From assembly GCA_902782995.1 (NCBI GenBank), contig CACZPJ010000022.1, forward strand, positions 1-42,866: a stretch of DNA of 42,866 nucleotides, in the 5' to 3' direction. The translations under genes were made by a program, and so were the position numbers. The notes beneath the pieces were generated by a model, which was not told the DNA's origin, searched no databases, and was given only the letters and a program-made list of their open reading frames with translations. This DNA is from an uncultured Lachnospiraceae bacterium. GTDB lineage: Bacteria > Bacillota > Clostridia > Lachnospirales > Lachnospiraceae. Positions 34,399 to 42,085 of the stretch are shown piece by piece. Within the stretch, counting starts at the first letter, position 1, and each line of letters begins with the position of its first letter.

Positions 34399-34433
34399 AA
34401 AAAAAGCTGCCACATTTCTGTGGCAGCTTTTTG
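34399..34433. terminator. Bidirectional terminator between the ABC operon and nfnAB
   Basis: AAAAAGCTGCCACA (34401-34414) and TGTGGCAGCTTTTT (34419-34432) form a 14-bp perfect stem with a 4-nt loop and A/T tracts on both sides, so it can end transcription from both convergent operons. Confidence 0.9.
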
Positions 34434-34457
34434 ATTCTATCTTCTTATTTGTAGAAT

Positions 34458-35840
34458 TTATTTACTTAAGAATTCGTGGATTCCCTTTGCAGCAGCCTTT
34501 CCGGCTCCCATTGCAAGAATAACGGTTGCAGCACCTGTTACTGCATCACCACCGGCATATACACCATTCTTCGTGGTTGCTCCGGTCTCTTCCTCTGCAA
34601 TGATACATTTTCTGCGGTTTACATCTAATCCCTTTGTTGTCGAAGAGATTAACGGATTTGGTGATGTACCAAGAGACATGATGACCGTATCAAGCTCTAA
34701 GTCAAACTCAGATCCGGCAACTTCTACCGGGCTTCTACGTCCGGATTCATCCGGCTCACCAAGTTCCATACGGACACAGGTCATTCCCTTTACCCATCCG
34801 TCTTCATCTACTAAGATCTCCTTTGGATTCGTCAGAAGATCAAAGATGATTCCTTCTTCTTTTGCATGATGTACTTCTTCTACTCGTGCCGGAAGCTCTG
34901 CTTCACTTCTACGGTATACGATGTGTACCTCAGCACCAAGTCTTAAGGCTGTTCTTGCCGCATCCATAGCAACGTTACCGCCGCCTACGACTGCAACCTT
35001 CTTACCTCTCATGATCGGTGTATCATATTCTTCCTTGAATGCCTTCATCAGGTTGTTTCTGGTTAAGAACTCGTTTGCAGAGAATACGCCATTTGCCTGC
35101 TCACCAGGGATTCCCATGAATCTTGGAAGACCTGCACCGGAACCGATGAATACTGCTTCAAAGCCTTCCTCTTCCATTAACTCATCAATGGTGGTTGCCT
35201 TACCGATGACAACGTTTGTCTCGATCTTAACGCCTAATGCTTTTACGTTCTCTACTTCTGCTGCAACTACCTTCTGCTTTGGAAGACGGAATTCCGGGAT
35301 ACCATAGCTGAGTACACCGCCTGCCTCATGTAATGCTTCAAAGATGGTAACATCATAACCTAATTTTGCAAGGTCACCTGCACAGGTAAGACCTGCAGGA
35401 CCGGAACCGATTACAGCTACCTTATGTCCGTTTAACTTCTCTGCCTTCTTTGGCTTGATTCCATTCTCTCTTGCCCAGTCAGCAACAAAACGCTCTAACT
35501 TACCGATTGCAACCGGCTCACCCTTGATACCACGGATACATTTTCCTTCACACTGGCTCTCCTGTGGGCAGACACGACCACAAACTGCAGGAAGTGCAGA
35601 GGACTCGCTGATGATGTGGTATGCTTCTTCAAAGTTGCCAAGCTTTACCTGCTCTACGAATGCCGGGATATTGATAGAAACCGGACATCCCTTCATACAC
35701 TGTGCATTCTTACAATTTAAACATCTGGAAGCCTCTTCCATGGCTTCTTCCTTATTATATCCAAGACATACTTCTTCAAAATTCGTTGCACGTACCTTTG
35801 GATCCTGCTCACGAACTACTACTCTTGTCATTGCATCCAT
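34458..35840 (-). CDS. nfnB: NfnB-type NADPH-binding subunit (GltA-like) of ferredoxin:NADP transhydrogenase
   Basis: The large subunit of the electron-bifurcating NADH-dependent ferredoxin:NADP oxidoreductase, related to the glutamate synthase small subunit. The N-terminal domain binds two 4Fe-4S clusters (cysteines at 40, 43, 48, 52 in CLNCKNAQCMKGCP, and CGRVCPQESQCEGKC at about 88-102). An FAD site follows (VAVIGSGPAGLTCAGDLAKLG), then an NADPH site (KVAVVGGGNVAMDAARTALRLGAEV) and the FAD-closing motif GVYAGGDAVTGAATVILAMGAGKAAA. No glutamate synthase large subunit is nearby and nfnA is translationally coupled (TAATG), which favours NfnB over GltD. GGAGGTG is the ribosome site. Confidence 0.9.
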   Translation of the reverse strand: MDAMTRVVVREQDPKVRATNFEEVCLGYNKEEAMEEASRCLNCKNAQCMKGCPVSINIPAFVEQVKLGNFEEAYHIISESSALPAVCGRVCPQESQCEGKCIRGIKGEPVAIGKLERFVADWARENGIKPKKAEKLNGHKVAVIGSGPAGLTCAGDLAKLGYDVTIFEALHEAGGVLSYGIPEFRLPKQKVVAAEVENVKALGVKIETNVVIGKATTIDELMEEEGFEAVFIGSGAGLPRFMGIPGEQANGVFSANEFLTRNNLMKAFKEEYDTPIMRGKKVAVVGGGNVAMDAARTALRLGAEVHIVYRRSEAELPARVEEVHHAKEEGIIFDLLTNPKEILVDEDGWVKGMTCVRMELGEPDESGRRSPVEVAGSEFDLELDTVIMSLGTSPNPLISSTTKGLDVNRRKCIIAEEETGATTKNGVYAGGDAVTGAATVILAMGAGKAAAKGIHEFLSK

Positions 35841-36727
35841 TATTTGTCACCTCCACAATGTCCACATCCGCCGTGATGTGTATCTCCTTCTAATTCCTTT
35901 AACATTGCTCTTCCTTCTTCTGTCTTATAAATCTGCTGACGCTTCATTGCCTGGTCAAAATCAACCAGATGTCCGTCAAACTCCGGTCCGTCTACACATG
36001 CAAACTTCACTTCATCACCTACGGTCAGACGGCATGCACCGCACATTCCGGTTCCGTCTACCATGATCGGGTTCATGGATACAACGGTCGGGATATTTAA
36101 CTTCTTGGTTAAGATGCAGACGAATTTCATCATGATCATCGGTCCGATCGCAACACAAAGATCATAGGTATTTCCGGCATCTACTAACTCCTGTAACTGG
36201 TTGGTTCCCATACCATGGAAGCCATAAGATCCATCATCGGTTGTTACATACAGATTACCTGCAACCTTACGCATCTCTTCTACTAAGATCAGAAGATCCT
36301 TTGTCTTTGAACCCATGATGACATCACAGGATACGCCATGCTCATGCAGCCATTTTACCTGTGGGTAAACCGGTGCAGTACCAACACCACCCGCGATAAA
36401 CACGATCTTCTTTTTCTTTAACTCTTCTATATCTGTCTCGATCAGCTCAGATGCACAGCCAAGTGGTCCTACAAAATCACGGAATGCATCTCCGACCTCT
36501 AACTTTGACATACGCTCTGTGGAAGCGCCAACGGTCTGGAATACGATTGTGATCGTTCCTGCCTCTCTGTCATAATCGCAGACAGTAAGCGGGATCCGCT
36601 CGCCTTCCTCGTCCATTTTTACGATAATAAACTGTCCTGGCTCACAAGACTTTGCAACACGCTCAGCCTTAACTTCCATAAGATAAATCTTATCGGCCAG
36701 TTTTTCTTTTCTTACGATTGGATACAT
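35840..36727 (-). CDS. nfnA: NfnA-type FAD/2Fe-2S subunit of ferredoxin:NADP transhydrogenase
   Basis: A 295-residue ferredoxin-NADP reductase-like protein (also called SudB, dihydroorotate dehydrogenase electron-transfer-like). It has the FAD-binding barrel (GQFIIVKMDEEGERIPLTVCDYD), an NADH-binding Rossmann part (IVFIAGGVGTAPVYPQVKWL) and a C-terminal 2Fe-2S site (GTGMCGACRLT...FACVDGPEFDGH). A Cys/His-rich tail (THHGGCGHCGGDK) follows. With NfnB it couples NADH and reduced ferredoxin oxidation to NADP reduction. I start at 36727 (MYPIVRKEKL) because GGAGG lies 6 nt upstream. Confidence 0.9.
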   Translation of the reverse strand: MYPIVRKEKLADKIYLMEVKAERVAKSCEPGQFIIVKMDEEGERIPLTVCDYDREAGTITIVFQTVGASTERMSKLEVGDAFRDFVGPLGCASELIETDIEELKKKKIVFIAGGVGTAPVYPQVKWLHEHGVSCDVIMGSKTKDLLILVEEMRKVAGNLYVTTDDGSYGFHGMGTNQLQELVDAGNTYDLCVAIGPMIMMKFVCILTKKLNIPTVVSMNPIMVDGTGMCGACRLTVGDEVKFACVDGPEFDGHLVDFDQAMKRQQIYKTEEGRAMLKELEGDTHHGGCGHCGGDK

Positions 36728-36769
36728 AACATACCTCCAAATTTTCCTAAAATAACATACACCAACGTT

Positions 36770-36821
36770 ATGGCTTACAGCCATTAACTTCTATAATAAA
36801 GGAATACCAAACAAAATTCAA
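36770..36821 (-). promoter_or_regulatory. nfnAB promoter with palindrome at the start of transcription
   Basis: The minus strand reads TTGAAT (36821-36816), a 17-bp spacer and TATTAT (36798-36793). A perfect palindrome ATGGCT-tac-AGCCAT (36770-36784) lies about where transcription would begin. It is either a repressor operator or a 5' mRNA hairpin. It does not match the Rex consensus I know. Confidence 0.6.
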
Positions 36822-36833
36822 CAATTTTTCCAC

Positions 36834-36876
36834 AAAAAATGGATATCTGACTGCTTTTACAGCCAAATATCCATTT
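36834..36876 (-). terminator. Intrinsic terminator after the 143-residue helical protein gene
   Basis: The arms 36837-36846 and 36867-36876 (AAATGGATAT/ATATCCATTT) enclose a 20-nt loop that can pair further (CTG/CAG). The minus strand continues with TTTTTT. It separates this gene from nfnAB downstream. Confidence 0.8.
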
Positions 36877-36908
36877 CTGTCCAATTCTATGCTTTTTTAA
36901 GCTCTCTT

Positions 36909-37340
36909 TTAGCAGAATGCCTTCATTTCTTCCATAAAGTCTTCTTCGATCTGAATCAGCTTTCGTGCAATTTTCTTACTTTTCTCCGATGCGGACGGAT
37001 ACTCATTGATCTTCTCACTGATCGACTGAATTCCCATATTACAGCCATCCATCATGATCTTGGCGATCTGACTGCTGTCCTCCTGCATCATCAGCTTGAC
37101 CCCAGTACTCGTCTTTGCAAAAGCCGATGCCATGACACCCGGCTCCTTTGTCTGCTGTCCGTCACCCTCTAACAGCTCTGTTGTCTCCCTTTCGATCTCC
37201 TTATGCTTATCCTTATAAGCACTTAACAGATCAAGGAGCTTTCCGTCTGAGGCATGCTCACATACCTGATCAATACTTTTTACTGCCATCTTTGCACCGG
37301 CATTGCATTCCTGCAACAGCTTTCTTTCTGCGTCTTCCAT
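36909..37340 (-). CDS. Small all-helical protein, possibly ferritin-like
   Basis: I do not recognise a named gene. The 143 residues predict four helices, with acidic/His positions spaced as in ferritin-like bundles (YKDKHKEIERE around 45; ARKLIQIEEDFMEEMKAF at the end). It has cysteines near both ends (QECNAGAK; CEHAS; final FC). The layout recalls DUF2383/PA2169-type proteins, but no full di-iron ExxH pair is evident, so metal binding is uncertain. It is soluble, with no signal peptide. It stands alone with its own terminator between the trp transporter and nfnAB. Confidence 0.75.
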   Translation of the reverse strand: MEDAERKLLQECNAGAKMAVKSIDQVCEHASDGKLLDLLSAYKDKHKEIERETTELLEGDGQQTKEPGVMASAFAKTSTGVKLMMQEDSSQIAKIMMDGCNMGIQSISEKINEYPSASEKSKKIARKLIQIEEDFMEEMKAFC

Positions 37341-37440
37341 GCTCTTTCTTCCCTTTTCTACTCATTCATTTTCCATACAGTTCATTTGTCATCTGTATGT
37401 TTCATATAAATGATCTGCCAAAAGGAAATATTTTATGCAT

Positions 37441-38214
37441 TTAATTTCCGCATTCGATGCTGATCTCATTAAAGGTTCCTAAGATATCCTCTACCTTCAT
37501 TGCCTGCTTCTCACTGCCGGCCTTATCGATGATCGCCTTGCCCTGATGCATCATTAACAGCCGGTCTCCATATTCTACCGCATAGCGGAGATTATGTGTG
37601 ACCATGATCGTCGTTACATGTTTCTGCTTTACGATCCTGCCTGTCAGTTCCATAACGATCTCTGCCGTTTTTGGATCAAGTGCTGCCGTATGCTCATCTA
37701 AGATCAGAAATTCGATCGGATTCATCGTTGCCATCAAAAGTGCAAGTGTCTGACGCTGTCCGCCGGAAAGCGCACCTACCTTCGTGTGCAGCTTATCCTC
37801 TAAGCCAAGGTTCATGCCGGAAAGCAGCTCCTTATAGTAGCCGATCCTTGCCTTGTTCGTTCCTCTGCCAAGTCCATAGCCCTTGCCCTTATTGTCTGCG
37901 ATCGCAAGGTTCTCTAAGATCGTCATTTCCGGGCAGGTTCCCTTCGATGGATCCTGGAATACTCTTCCGATCCGGCGGTGACGGATAAAGTCCTTCTGTT
38001 TTGTGATATTGGTTCCATTCACGAGGATCTCACCCTGATCGATCGGGATCGTTCCACAGATAATATTTAAAAGGGAGGTCTTTCCGGAACCATTACTTCC
38101 GACTACGGATACGAACTGTCCATCCTCTACCGTCAGATTAAACTTGTCAAACAGACAGATTTCATTGATCGTGCCCGGATTATATGATTTTGTGATATTC
38201 TTTAACTCAAGCAT
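37441..38214 (-). CDS. trpZ: ABC transporter ATP-binding protein, tryptophan importer (TrpZ-type)
   Basis: A 257-residue ATPase. Walker A is VVGSNGSGKTSLLNIICG, the signature is GALSGGQRQTLALLMATM, Walker B is EFLILDEHTAALDPK (Glu then His rather than Glu-Pro), and the switch His is in MVTHNLRYAVEYGDRL. This group pairs with PF04392-type binding proteins. It overlaps the permease gene by 8 nt. Substrate assignment to tryptophan rests on the T-box with a UGG specifier upstream of the operon. Confidence 0.88.
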   Translation of the reverse strand: MLELKNITKSYNPGTINEICLFDKFNLTVEDGQFVSVVGSNGSGKTSLLNIICGTIPIDQGEILVNGTNITKQKDFIRHRRIGRVFQDPSKGTCPEMTILENLAIADNKGKGYGLGRGTNKARIGYYKELLSGMNLGLEDKLHTKVGALSGGQRQTLALLMATMNPIEFLILDEHTAALDPKTAEIVMELTGRIVKQKHVTTIMVTHNLRYAVEYGDRLLMMHQGKAIIDKAGSEKQAMKVEDILGTFNEISIECGN

Positions 38215-39091
38215 TCTTCTTCACCTTCTTCTTTCTGTCCATTCCAATGACAAGGATTACCAAAAACAGAACCGCTGTGATCAGCTTTAGATCCTGTGAC
38301 GGCATGCCAAGCTTGATCGCGATCGCTACACATGCCTTATAGATAATAGAACCGATCACTACACTTGTCGTAATCCGCAGGAAGCTCACCTTTTTTAACA
38401 GGCTGGTTCCAATGATAACGCTCGCAAGTCCGATAACCATCGTTCCGGTTCCCATGGAAATATCAAAATATCGCTGCTGCTGTGCAAAAATACAGCCGCT
38501 TAAGGTTACAAGTCCGTTTGCAACAGCAAGACCGATGATCTTTACGATTCCCTTGTCGACACCCATCGAGGTCACGATCGTCTCGTTATCACCGACTGCA
38601 CGAAGCAGATAACCGGACTTGGTGCTCATATACCAGTCTAATAAGAACTTCATGATCAGTGTGATCACTAAGATAATAATGACATTGGCAAATGGTGCAA
38701 GTGCACCTGTGAAAATCTTTGATACAAATCCGTTTTCAAACAGTGTTGTCATATTATAGAGTGGAAGATTCGCTCTTCCGGCAATCCTGAGATTCACGGT
38801 ATACAATGCTGTCATCATAATAATTCCCGAAAGCAGATCCCGTACCTTTAACTTTACATGGATCAATCCGGTGACTGTTCCTGCCAAAGCACCTGCAAAA
38901 AAGGATGCGACAAGTGTCAGGATTGGATTCACGCCGTTTGTGATCATAACTGCCGAGAGGGCAGCTCCAAGTGGGAAGCTGCCGTCCACGGTCAGATCCG
39001 GGAAATCCAGTATTGTATATGTGATATAAATTCCTAATGCCATAATGGCATATATCATACCCTGTTCAAAAACACTAAGTACCAATGTCAT
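38207..39091 (-). CDS. trpY: ABC transporter permease, tryptophan importer (TrpY-type)
   Basis: A 294-residue permease of the branched-chain amino-acid (LivH) type, with about eight hydrophobic helices. It starts with VFEQGMIYAIMALGIYITYTIL and includes the family motif FPDLTVDGSFPLGAALSA. The tail is basic (MDRKKKVKKNA). It lies 25 nt after the binding-protein gene and overlaps the ATPase gene, so the three subunits are made together. Confidence 0.88.
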   Translation of the reverse strand: MTLVLSVFEQGMIYAIMALGIYITYTILDFPDLTVDGSFPLGAALSAVMITNGVNPILTLVASFFAGALAGTVTGLIHVKLKVRDLLSGIIMMTALYTVNLRIAGRANLPLYNMTTLFENGFVSKIFTGALAPFANVIIILVITLIMKFLLDWYMSTKSGYLLRAVGDNETIVTSMGVDKGIVKIIGLAVANGLVTLSGCIFAQQQRYFDISMGTGTMVIGLASVIIGTSLLKKVSFLRITTSVVIGSIIYKACVAIAIKLGMPSQDLKLITAVLFLVILVIGMDRKKKVKKNA

Positions 39092-39116
39092 GGTGTTACC
39101 CCCATATTTCTTACGT

Positions 39117-40172
39117 TTATTCTACTGTAATCTCATCAAAGGTCTCTGCTGCGTCCTTGATGTAATCCTCATCTAACTTTAAGCCAACCTTATCTGCTGC
39201 TGCCTTGTTGACATAAAGCTCTGCCTTAGATGCAGTGATATATGGTGTCTCTTCTGCCTTGCTCTCGCCCTTTAAGATCTTTGCTGCCATCTGACCGGTC
39301 TCGATTCCAAGTTCATAATAGTCGATTCCCATAGATGCCACACATCCGGATCTTACCTGCTCGATCTCGCTTCCGAATACCGGAATGCCTGCTCCGTTTG
39401 CCTTATCTAAAACGGTCTGTAATGCATTAACAACGGTGTTGTCTGTCAGGTTACACAGGCAGTCTACCTTCGATACGAGATCTGTAGCTGCCAGTTCAAT
39501 ATCTGCGGAAGTATTGATTCCGGATTCTACAATCTCAAAATCATAGTTGCCTGCAAGGCTCTTATACTCTTCGATCGTACTACAGGAGTTTGCTTCACTG
39601 GTTGTATATAAGATACCGATCTTTTTTGCATCCGGCATCATCTCACGGATCATTTTTAACTGCTCCTCAACCGGGAGGACATCGGATGAACCGGTAATGT
39701 TTCCAACATTAGAACCATCCTCATTTGCAAGTCCTGCTGCAACCGGATCGGATACTGCGGTATAGATAACCGGAATATCGGTTCCCATACAGGAATTATA
39801 TGCACTTGCTGCACATGGTGTTGCGATCGCACAAACCAGATCCTTTTTCGCTGAAACAAAGCTGTCTGCGATTGTGCTTGCTGTACCGGTATCGGTCTGG
39901 GCATTCTGATAATCGATCGTCAGATTGCTTCCTTCTACAAGACCCTCTCTGGAAAGGCCTTCGATAAATCCCTCTCTGCAGTTATCAAGAGAACCATGCT
40001 CTGCAAACTGTGAGATACCGATGGAATAGCTTACTCCGTCTACCGGAGCTGCAACCGTCTCGGAATCCTTCGCGGAACTGTTCTGGTTCTTATCGGAGGA
40101 TGATCCGCATCCTGCCATCATTCCCATTACACATGCAACACTAAGTACAACTGCCAACATTTTCTTCTTCAT
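39117..40172 (-). CDS. trpX: ABC transporter substrate-binding lipoprotein, tryptophan importer (TrpX-type)
   Basis: A 351-residue lipoprotein. It has a signal peptide MKKKMLAVVLSVACVMGMMA and lipobox MAGC with the acylated Cys at about residue 22, then a Ser/Asn-rich linker and a two-lobed binding domain of the PF04392 type (YSIGISQFAEHGSLDNCREGF, AIATPCAASAYN, VIYTAVSDPVAAGL, KIGILYTTSEANS). GAGG lies 6 nt before the ATG. The first gene behind the T-box leader; tryptophan as ligand is inferred from that leader. Confidence 0.9.
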   Translation of the reverse strand: MKKKMLAVVLSVACVMGMMAGCGSSSDKNQNSSAKDSETVAAPVDGVSYSIGISQFAEHGSLDNCREGFIEGLSREGLVEGSNLTIDYQNAQTDTGTASTIADSFVSAKKDLVCAIATPCAASAYNSCMGTDIPVIYTAVSDPVAAGLANEDGSNVGNITGSSDVLPVEEQLKMIREMMPDAKKIGILYTTSEANSCSTIEEYKSLAGNYDFEIVESGINTSADIELAATDLVSKVDCLCNLTDNTVVNALQTVLDKANGAGIPVFGSEIEQVRSGCVASMGIDYYELGIETGQMAAKILKGESKAEETPYITASKAELYVNKAAADKVGLKLDEDYIKDAAETFDEITVE

Positions 40173-40186
40173 AATTTTCCTCTTTT

Positions 40187-40208
40187 CTTATAATAGATTT
40201 ATTATAAG
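40187..40208 (-). promoter_or_regulatory. AT-rich perfect hairpin just upstream of the trpX ribosome site
   Basis: CTTATAATA (40187-40195) and TATTATAAG (40200-40208) are perfect 9-bp inverted arms with a 4-nt loop, ending a few bases before the GAGG of trpX. It could be an mRNA 5' stem or a protein site; it also contains a TATAAT without a good -35. Confidence 0.4.
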
Positions 40209-40253
40209 ATCACCGTCTGGACACTTTTGTACGGAGTTGGTATCTTCTCAAGC

Positions 40254-40429
40254 TTTTGTGATACCCACGGATTGTTCCGTGCCCTGCACTCTCACAATCC
40301 TACCCAACATTCGCATATCGTGAAGCTTATGCTCCACTTTTATGCTCATGCCGGGGCGGGACAATCAGTGAAAACCACTCCTGTGCAAGCACATCGTGGT
40401 TTTTCATTGTTGTCCCTGGTATCACAAAA
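40254..40429. repeat. 176-bp element with 12-bp terminal inverted repeats inside the trp leader
   Basis: TTTTGTGATACC (40254-40265) and GGTATCACAAAA (40418-40429) are exact inverted repeats. Inside, GGGACAATCAGTGAAAACCAC (40358-40378 region) faces an imperfect inverted copy (about 40395-40416, GTGG...TTGTCCC), and CGGATTGTTCCG forms another small stem. The element lies between the T-box terminator and trpX and codes for no recognisable protein. Either a miniature inverted-repeat insertion or a second structured regulatory leader. Confidence 0.55.
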
Positions 40430-40692
40430 AAACCGCCTCAAGCTATTGCTTGAGACGGTAATAAATTCATATTATCGCGGTACCACTCATATTGACAAAA
40501 AGTCCACTCTCTCATGTACATACTATACATGCCGAATTGATAACGGGTACGGTTCCCGGTGACGCCTACTATTGATTCAGGTCACCCTCAAAAGTCCATT
40601 CAGCAGATTCTTCCATGCCGCAATCCCACCACATGCAGCTCTCTGAGATTTCCGAATAAGCTTACTACTCTTCTTCAACGGTTTCACTTATT
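40430..40692 (-). ncRNA. Tryptophan-specific T-box riboswitch with terminator
   Basis: The minus strand has the S-turn AGUA (in AAGAGTAGTAAG), the AGAGAGCTGC and GGTGGGA stem I elements, and GAA-TGG-A in the specifier loop (TGG at 40598-40596, the tryptophan codon). The T-box GAGTGGTACCGCG (40488-40476) follows. A terminator hairpin (arms about 40458-40448 and 40443-40433, one G-U pair) runs straight into TTTTTTT. Uncharged tRNA-Trp would stabilise the antiterminator and turn on trpXYZ. Confidence 0.92.
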
Positions 40693-40698
40693 ACATAT

Positions 40699-40727
40699 AG
40701 TCTAACCCCTTTTGTGCATTTTGTCAA
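40699..40727 (-). promoter_or_regulatory. Promoter of the T-box leader and trpXYZ
   Basis: The minus strand reads TTGACA (40727-40722), a 17-bp spacer and TAGACT (40704-40699). It starts 15 nt after the stop of the upstream coiled-coil gene and places the transcript start about 40692. Confidence 0.75.
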
Positions 40728-40741
40728 TAACTTTCTGTAGT

Positions 40742-41143
40742 TTATTCCTCACCGGTCTGTTCCTCGATTGTCCGTAACAATTCCTCGCTCTTCTCCGATA
40801 AGATCTTATCGATCTGTTCCTTTGCGACTTCATCCTTTACTTCTTCCATGCCGTACTCACCGGAATAGGAATTCGTTGTCGGATTATAATAAGATTCCCG
40901 TTCCTTCTGCCGCTTTACTTCTTCGATCGTATCCTGCAATGCGGCTTCGGCTGCTGCATCTTCTGCCGCAAGACGCTTAGCTGCCTCGGCTTCCCTCTTT
41001 CTTTCCTCTTCTTCCTTCTGGCGGTCTAATTCCGCCTGCGAGATATAATTTACATTTTGTCTCTTAATGATGCTGTTCGCAACCTTCTCCTTAAAGTTAC
41101 GTTCATCAATCTGATCCATTCTGATTCCGTTATGATTCATCAT
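40742..41143 (-). CDS. Charged coiled-coil protein of unknown function
   Basis: A 133-residue hydrophilic protein that I do not recognise. Residues about 36-90 are a near-continuous Glu/Lys/Arg/Ala helix (RQKEEEERKREAEAAKRLAAE). A short linker, YYNPTTNSYSGEYG, and a second acidic helix follow. It has no cysteine, membrane segment or signal. Two adjacent ATGs start it and the ribosome site is weak (GGAAATAG). It stands alone between sigG (divergent) and the trp T-box promoter. A TATAAT at 41220-41215 could be its -10 but has a poor -35. Confidence 0.7.
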   Translation of the reverse strand: MMNHNGIRMDQIDERNFKEKVANSIIKRQNVNYISQAELDRQKEEEERKREAEAAKRLAAEDAAAEAALQDTIEEVKRQKERESYYNPTTNSYSGEYGMEEVKDEVAKEQIDKILSEKSEELLRTIEEQTGEE

Positions 41144-41294
41144 CTATTTCCATTCTTTCGTTTCTTTTGTTTGTATCCGTCCTGATGTCAGGTTCTGTTT
41201 TCTAAGCTCCCTCTATTATAAAACAAAGATCCGCTGAATAAAAGATATAATTTTTGCACATGATGTATTTATCAACTTTCCGGAGGTACGCATC

Positions 41295-42080
41295 ATGTCT
41301 GTCTACAAAGTAGAAATCTGCGGAGTCAATACAGCAACACTCCCGATACTGAAAGAGGAAGAAAAGGAAGCACTATTCCAGAAGATCAAGCAAGGAGATA
41401 CCGATGCAAGAGAAGCCTATATCAAGGGCAATCTCCGTCTGGTACTAAGCGTCATCAAACGCTTTTCAAACCATCACGAAAACATTGACGATCTTTTTCA
41501 GATCGGATGCATTGGTCTTATCAAATCCATTGACAACTTTGATTCTGATCTTGGTGTGAAGTTCTCCACCTATGCCGTTCCCATGATCCTTGGGGAAGTC
41601 CGCCGTTACCTGCGGGATAACAACAGTATCCGTGTAAGCCGCTCCCTGCGTGACACTGCCTATAAAGCGATACACGCAAAAGAAATCCTGCAAAAAAATT
41701 CCATGCAGGAGCCTACTTTAGACGAGATCGCAGATGCGACCGGTATCCCGAAGGAAGAGATCGTCTATGCCTTAGACGCAATCCAGAGTCCAGTCAGTCT
41801 CTATGACCCGATCTATACAGACGGTGGGGACACCCTCTATGTCATGGATCAGATCAGTGACAAGAAAAACAAAGAGGAAAACTGGGTAGAAAACCTCTCC
41901 TTAAGCGATGCCATGGCACGCCTGAACGAACGGGAAAACTATATCATCCGGCTGCGTTTTTTCCAAGGAAAAACCCAGATGGAAGTTGCAGATGAAATCC
42001 ATATCTCCCAGGCACAGGTCTCAAGGCTGGAAAAATCAGCCCTGAAAACCATGCGTAATTACCTGTCCCTGCGAAAATAG
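41295..42080 (+). CDS. sigG: Sporulation sigma factor SigG
   Basis: SigG controls late forespore genes such as the small acid-soluble proteins. The 261-residue protein has the SigG-specific N terminus VEICGVNTATLPIL. Region 2 reads NLRLVLSVIKRF...DDLFQIGCIGLIKSIDNFD, then KFSTYAVPMILGEVRRYLRDNNSIRVSRSLRD, region 3 with SPVSLYDPIYTDGGDTLYVMDQISD, and region 4 (FFQGKTQMEVADEIHISQAQVSRLEKSAL). GGAGG lies 8 nt before the ATG. Monocistronic as far as can be seen; convergent with the metallo-beta-lactamase gene 5 nt away. Confidence 0.97.
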   Translation: MSVYKVEICGVNTATLPILKEEEKEALFQKIKQGDTDAREAYIKGNLRLVLSVIKRFSNHHENIDDLFQIGCIGLIKSIDNFDSDLGVKFSTYAVPMILGEVRRYLRDNNSIRVSRSLRDTAYKAIHAKEILQKNSMQEPTLDEIADATGIPKEEIVYALDAIQSPVSLYDPIYTDGGDTLYVMDQISDKKNKEENWVENLSLSDAMARLNERENYIIRLRFFQGKTQMEVADEIHISQAQVSRLEKSALKTMRNYLSLRK

Positions 42081-42085
42081 CAGAC

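Noticed and set aside
34458..35840. Glutamate synthase small subunit (GltD) as the only reading of this gene
   Set aside because: No large subunit gene is present, and the coupled upstream gene encodes an FNR-like 2Fe-2S protein, which is the NfnA-NfnB arrangement.
40227..40562. 111-codon plus-strand open frame
   Set aside because: It lies inside the T-box leader and the inverted-repeat element, opposite to transcription, with low-complexity composition and no ribosome site.
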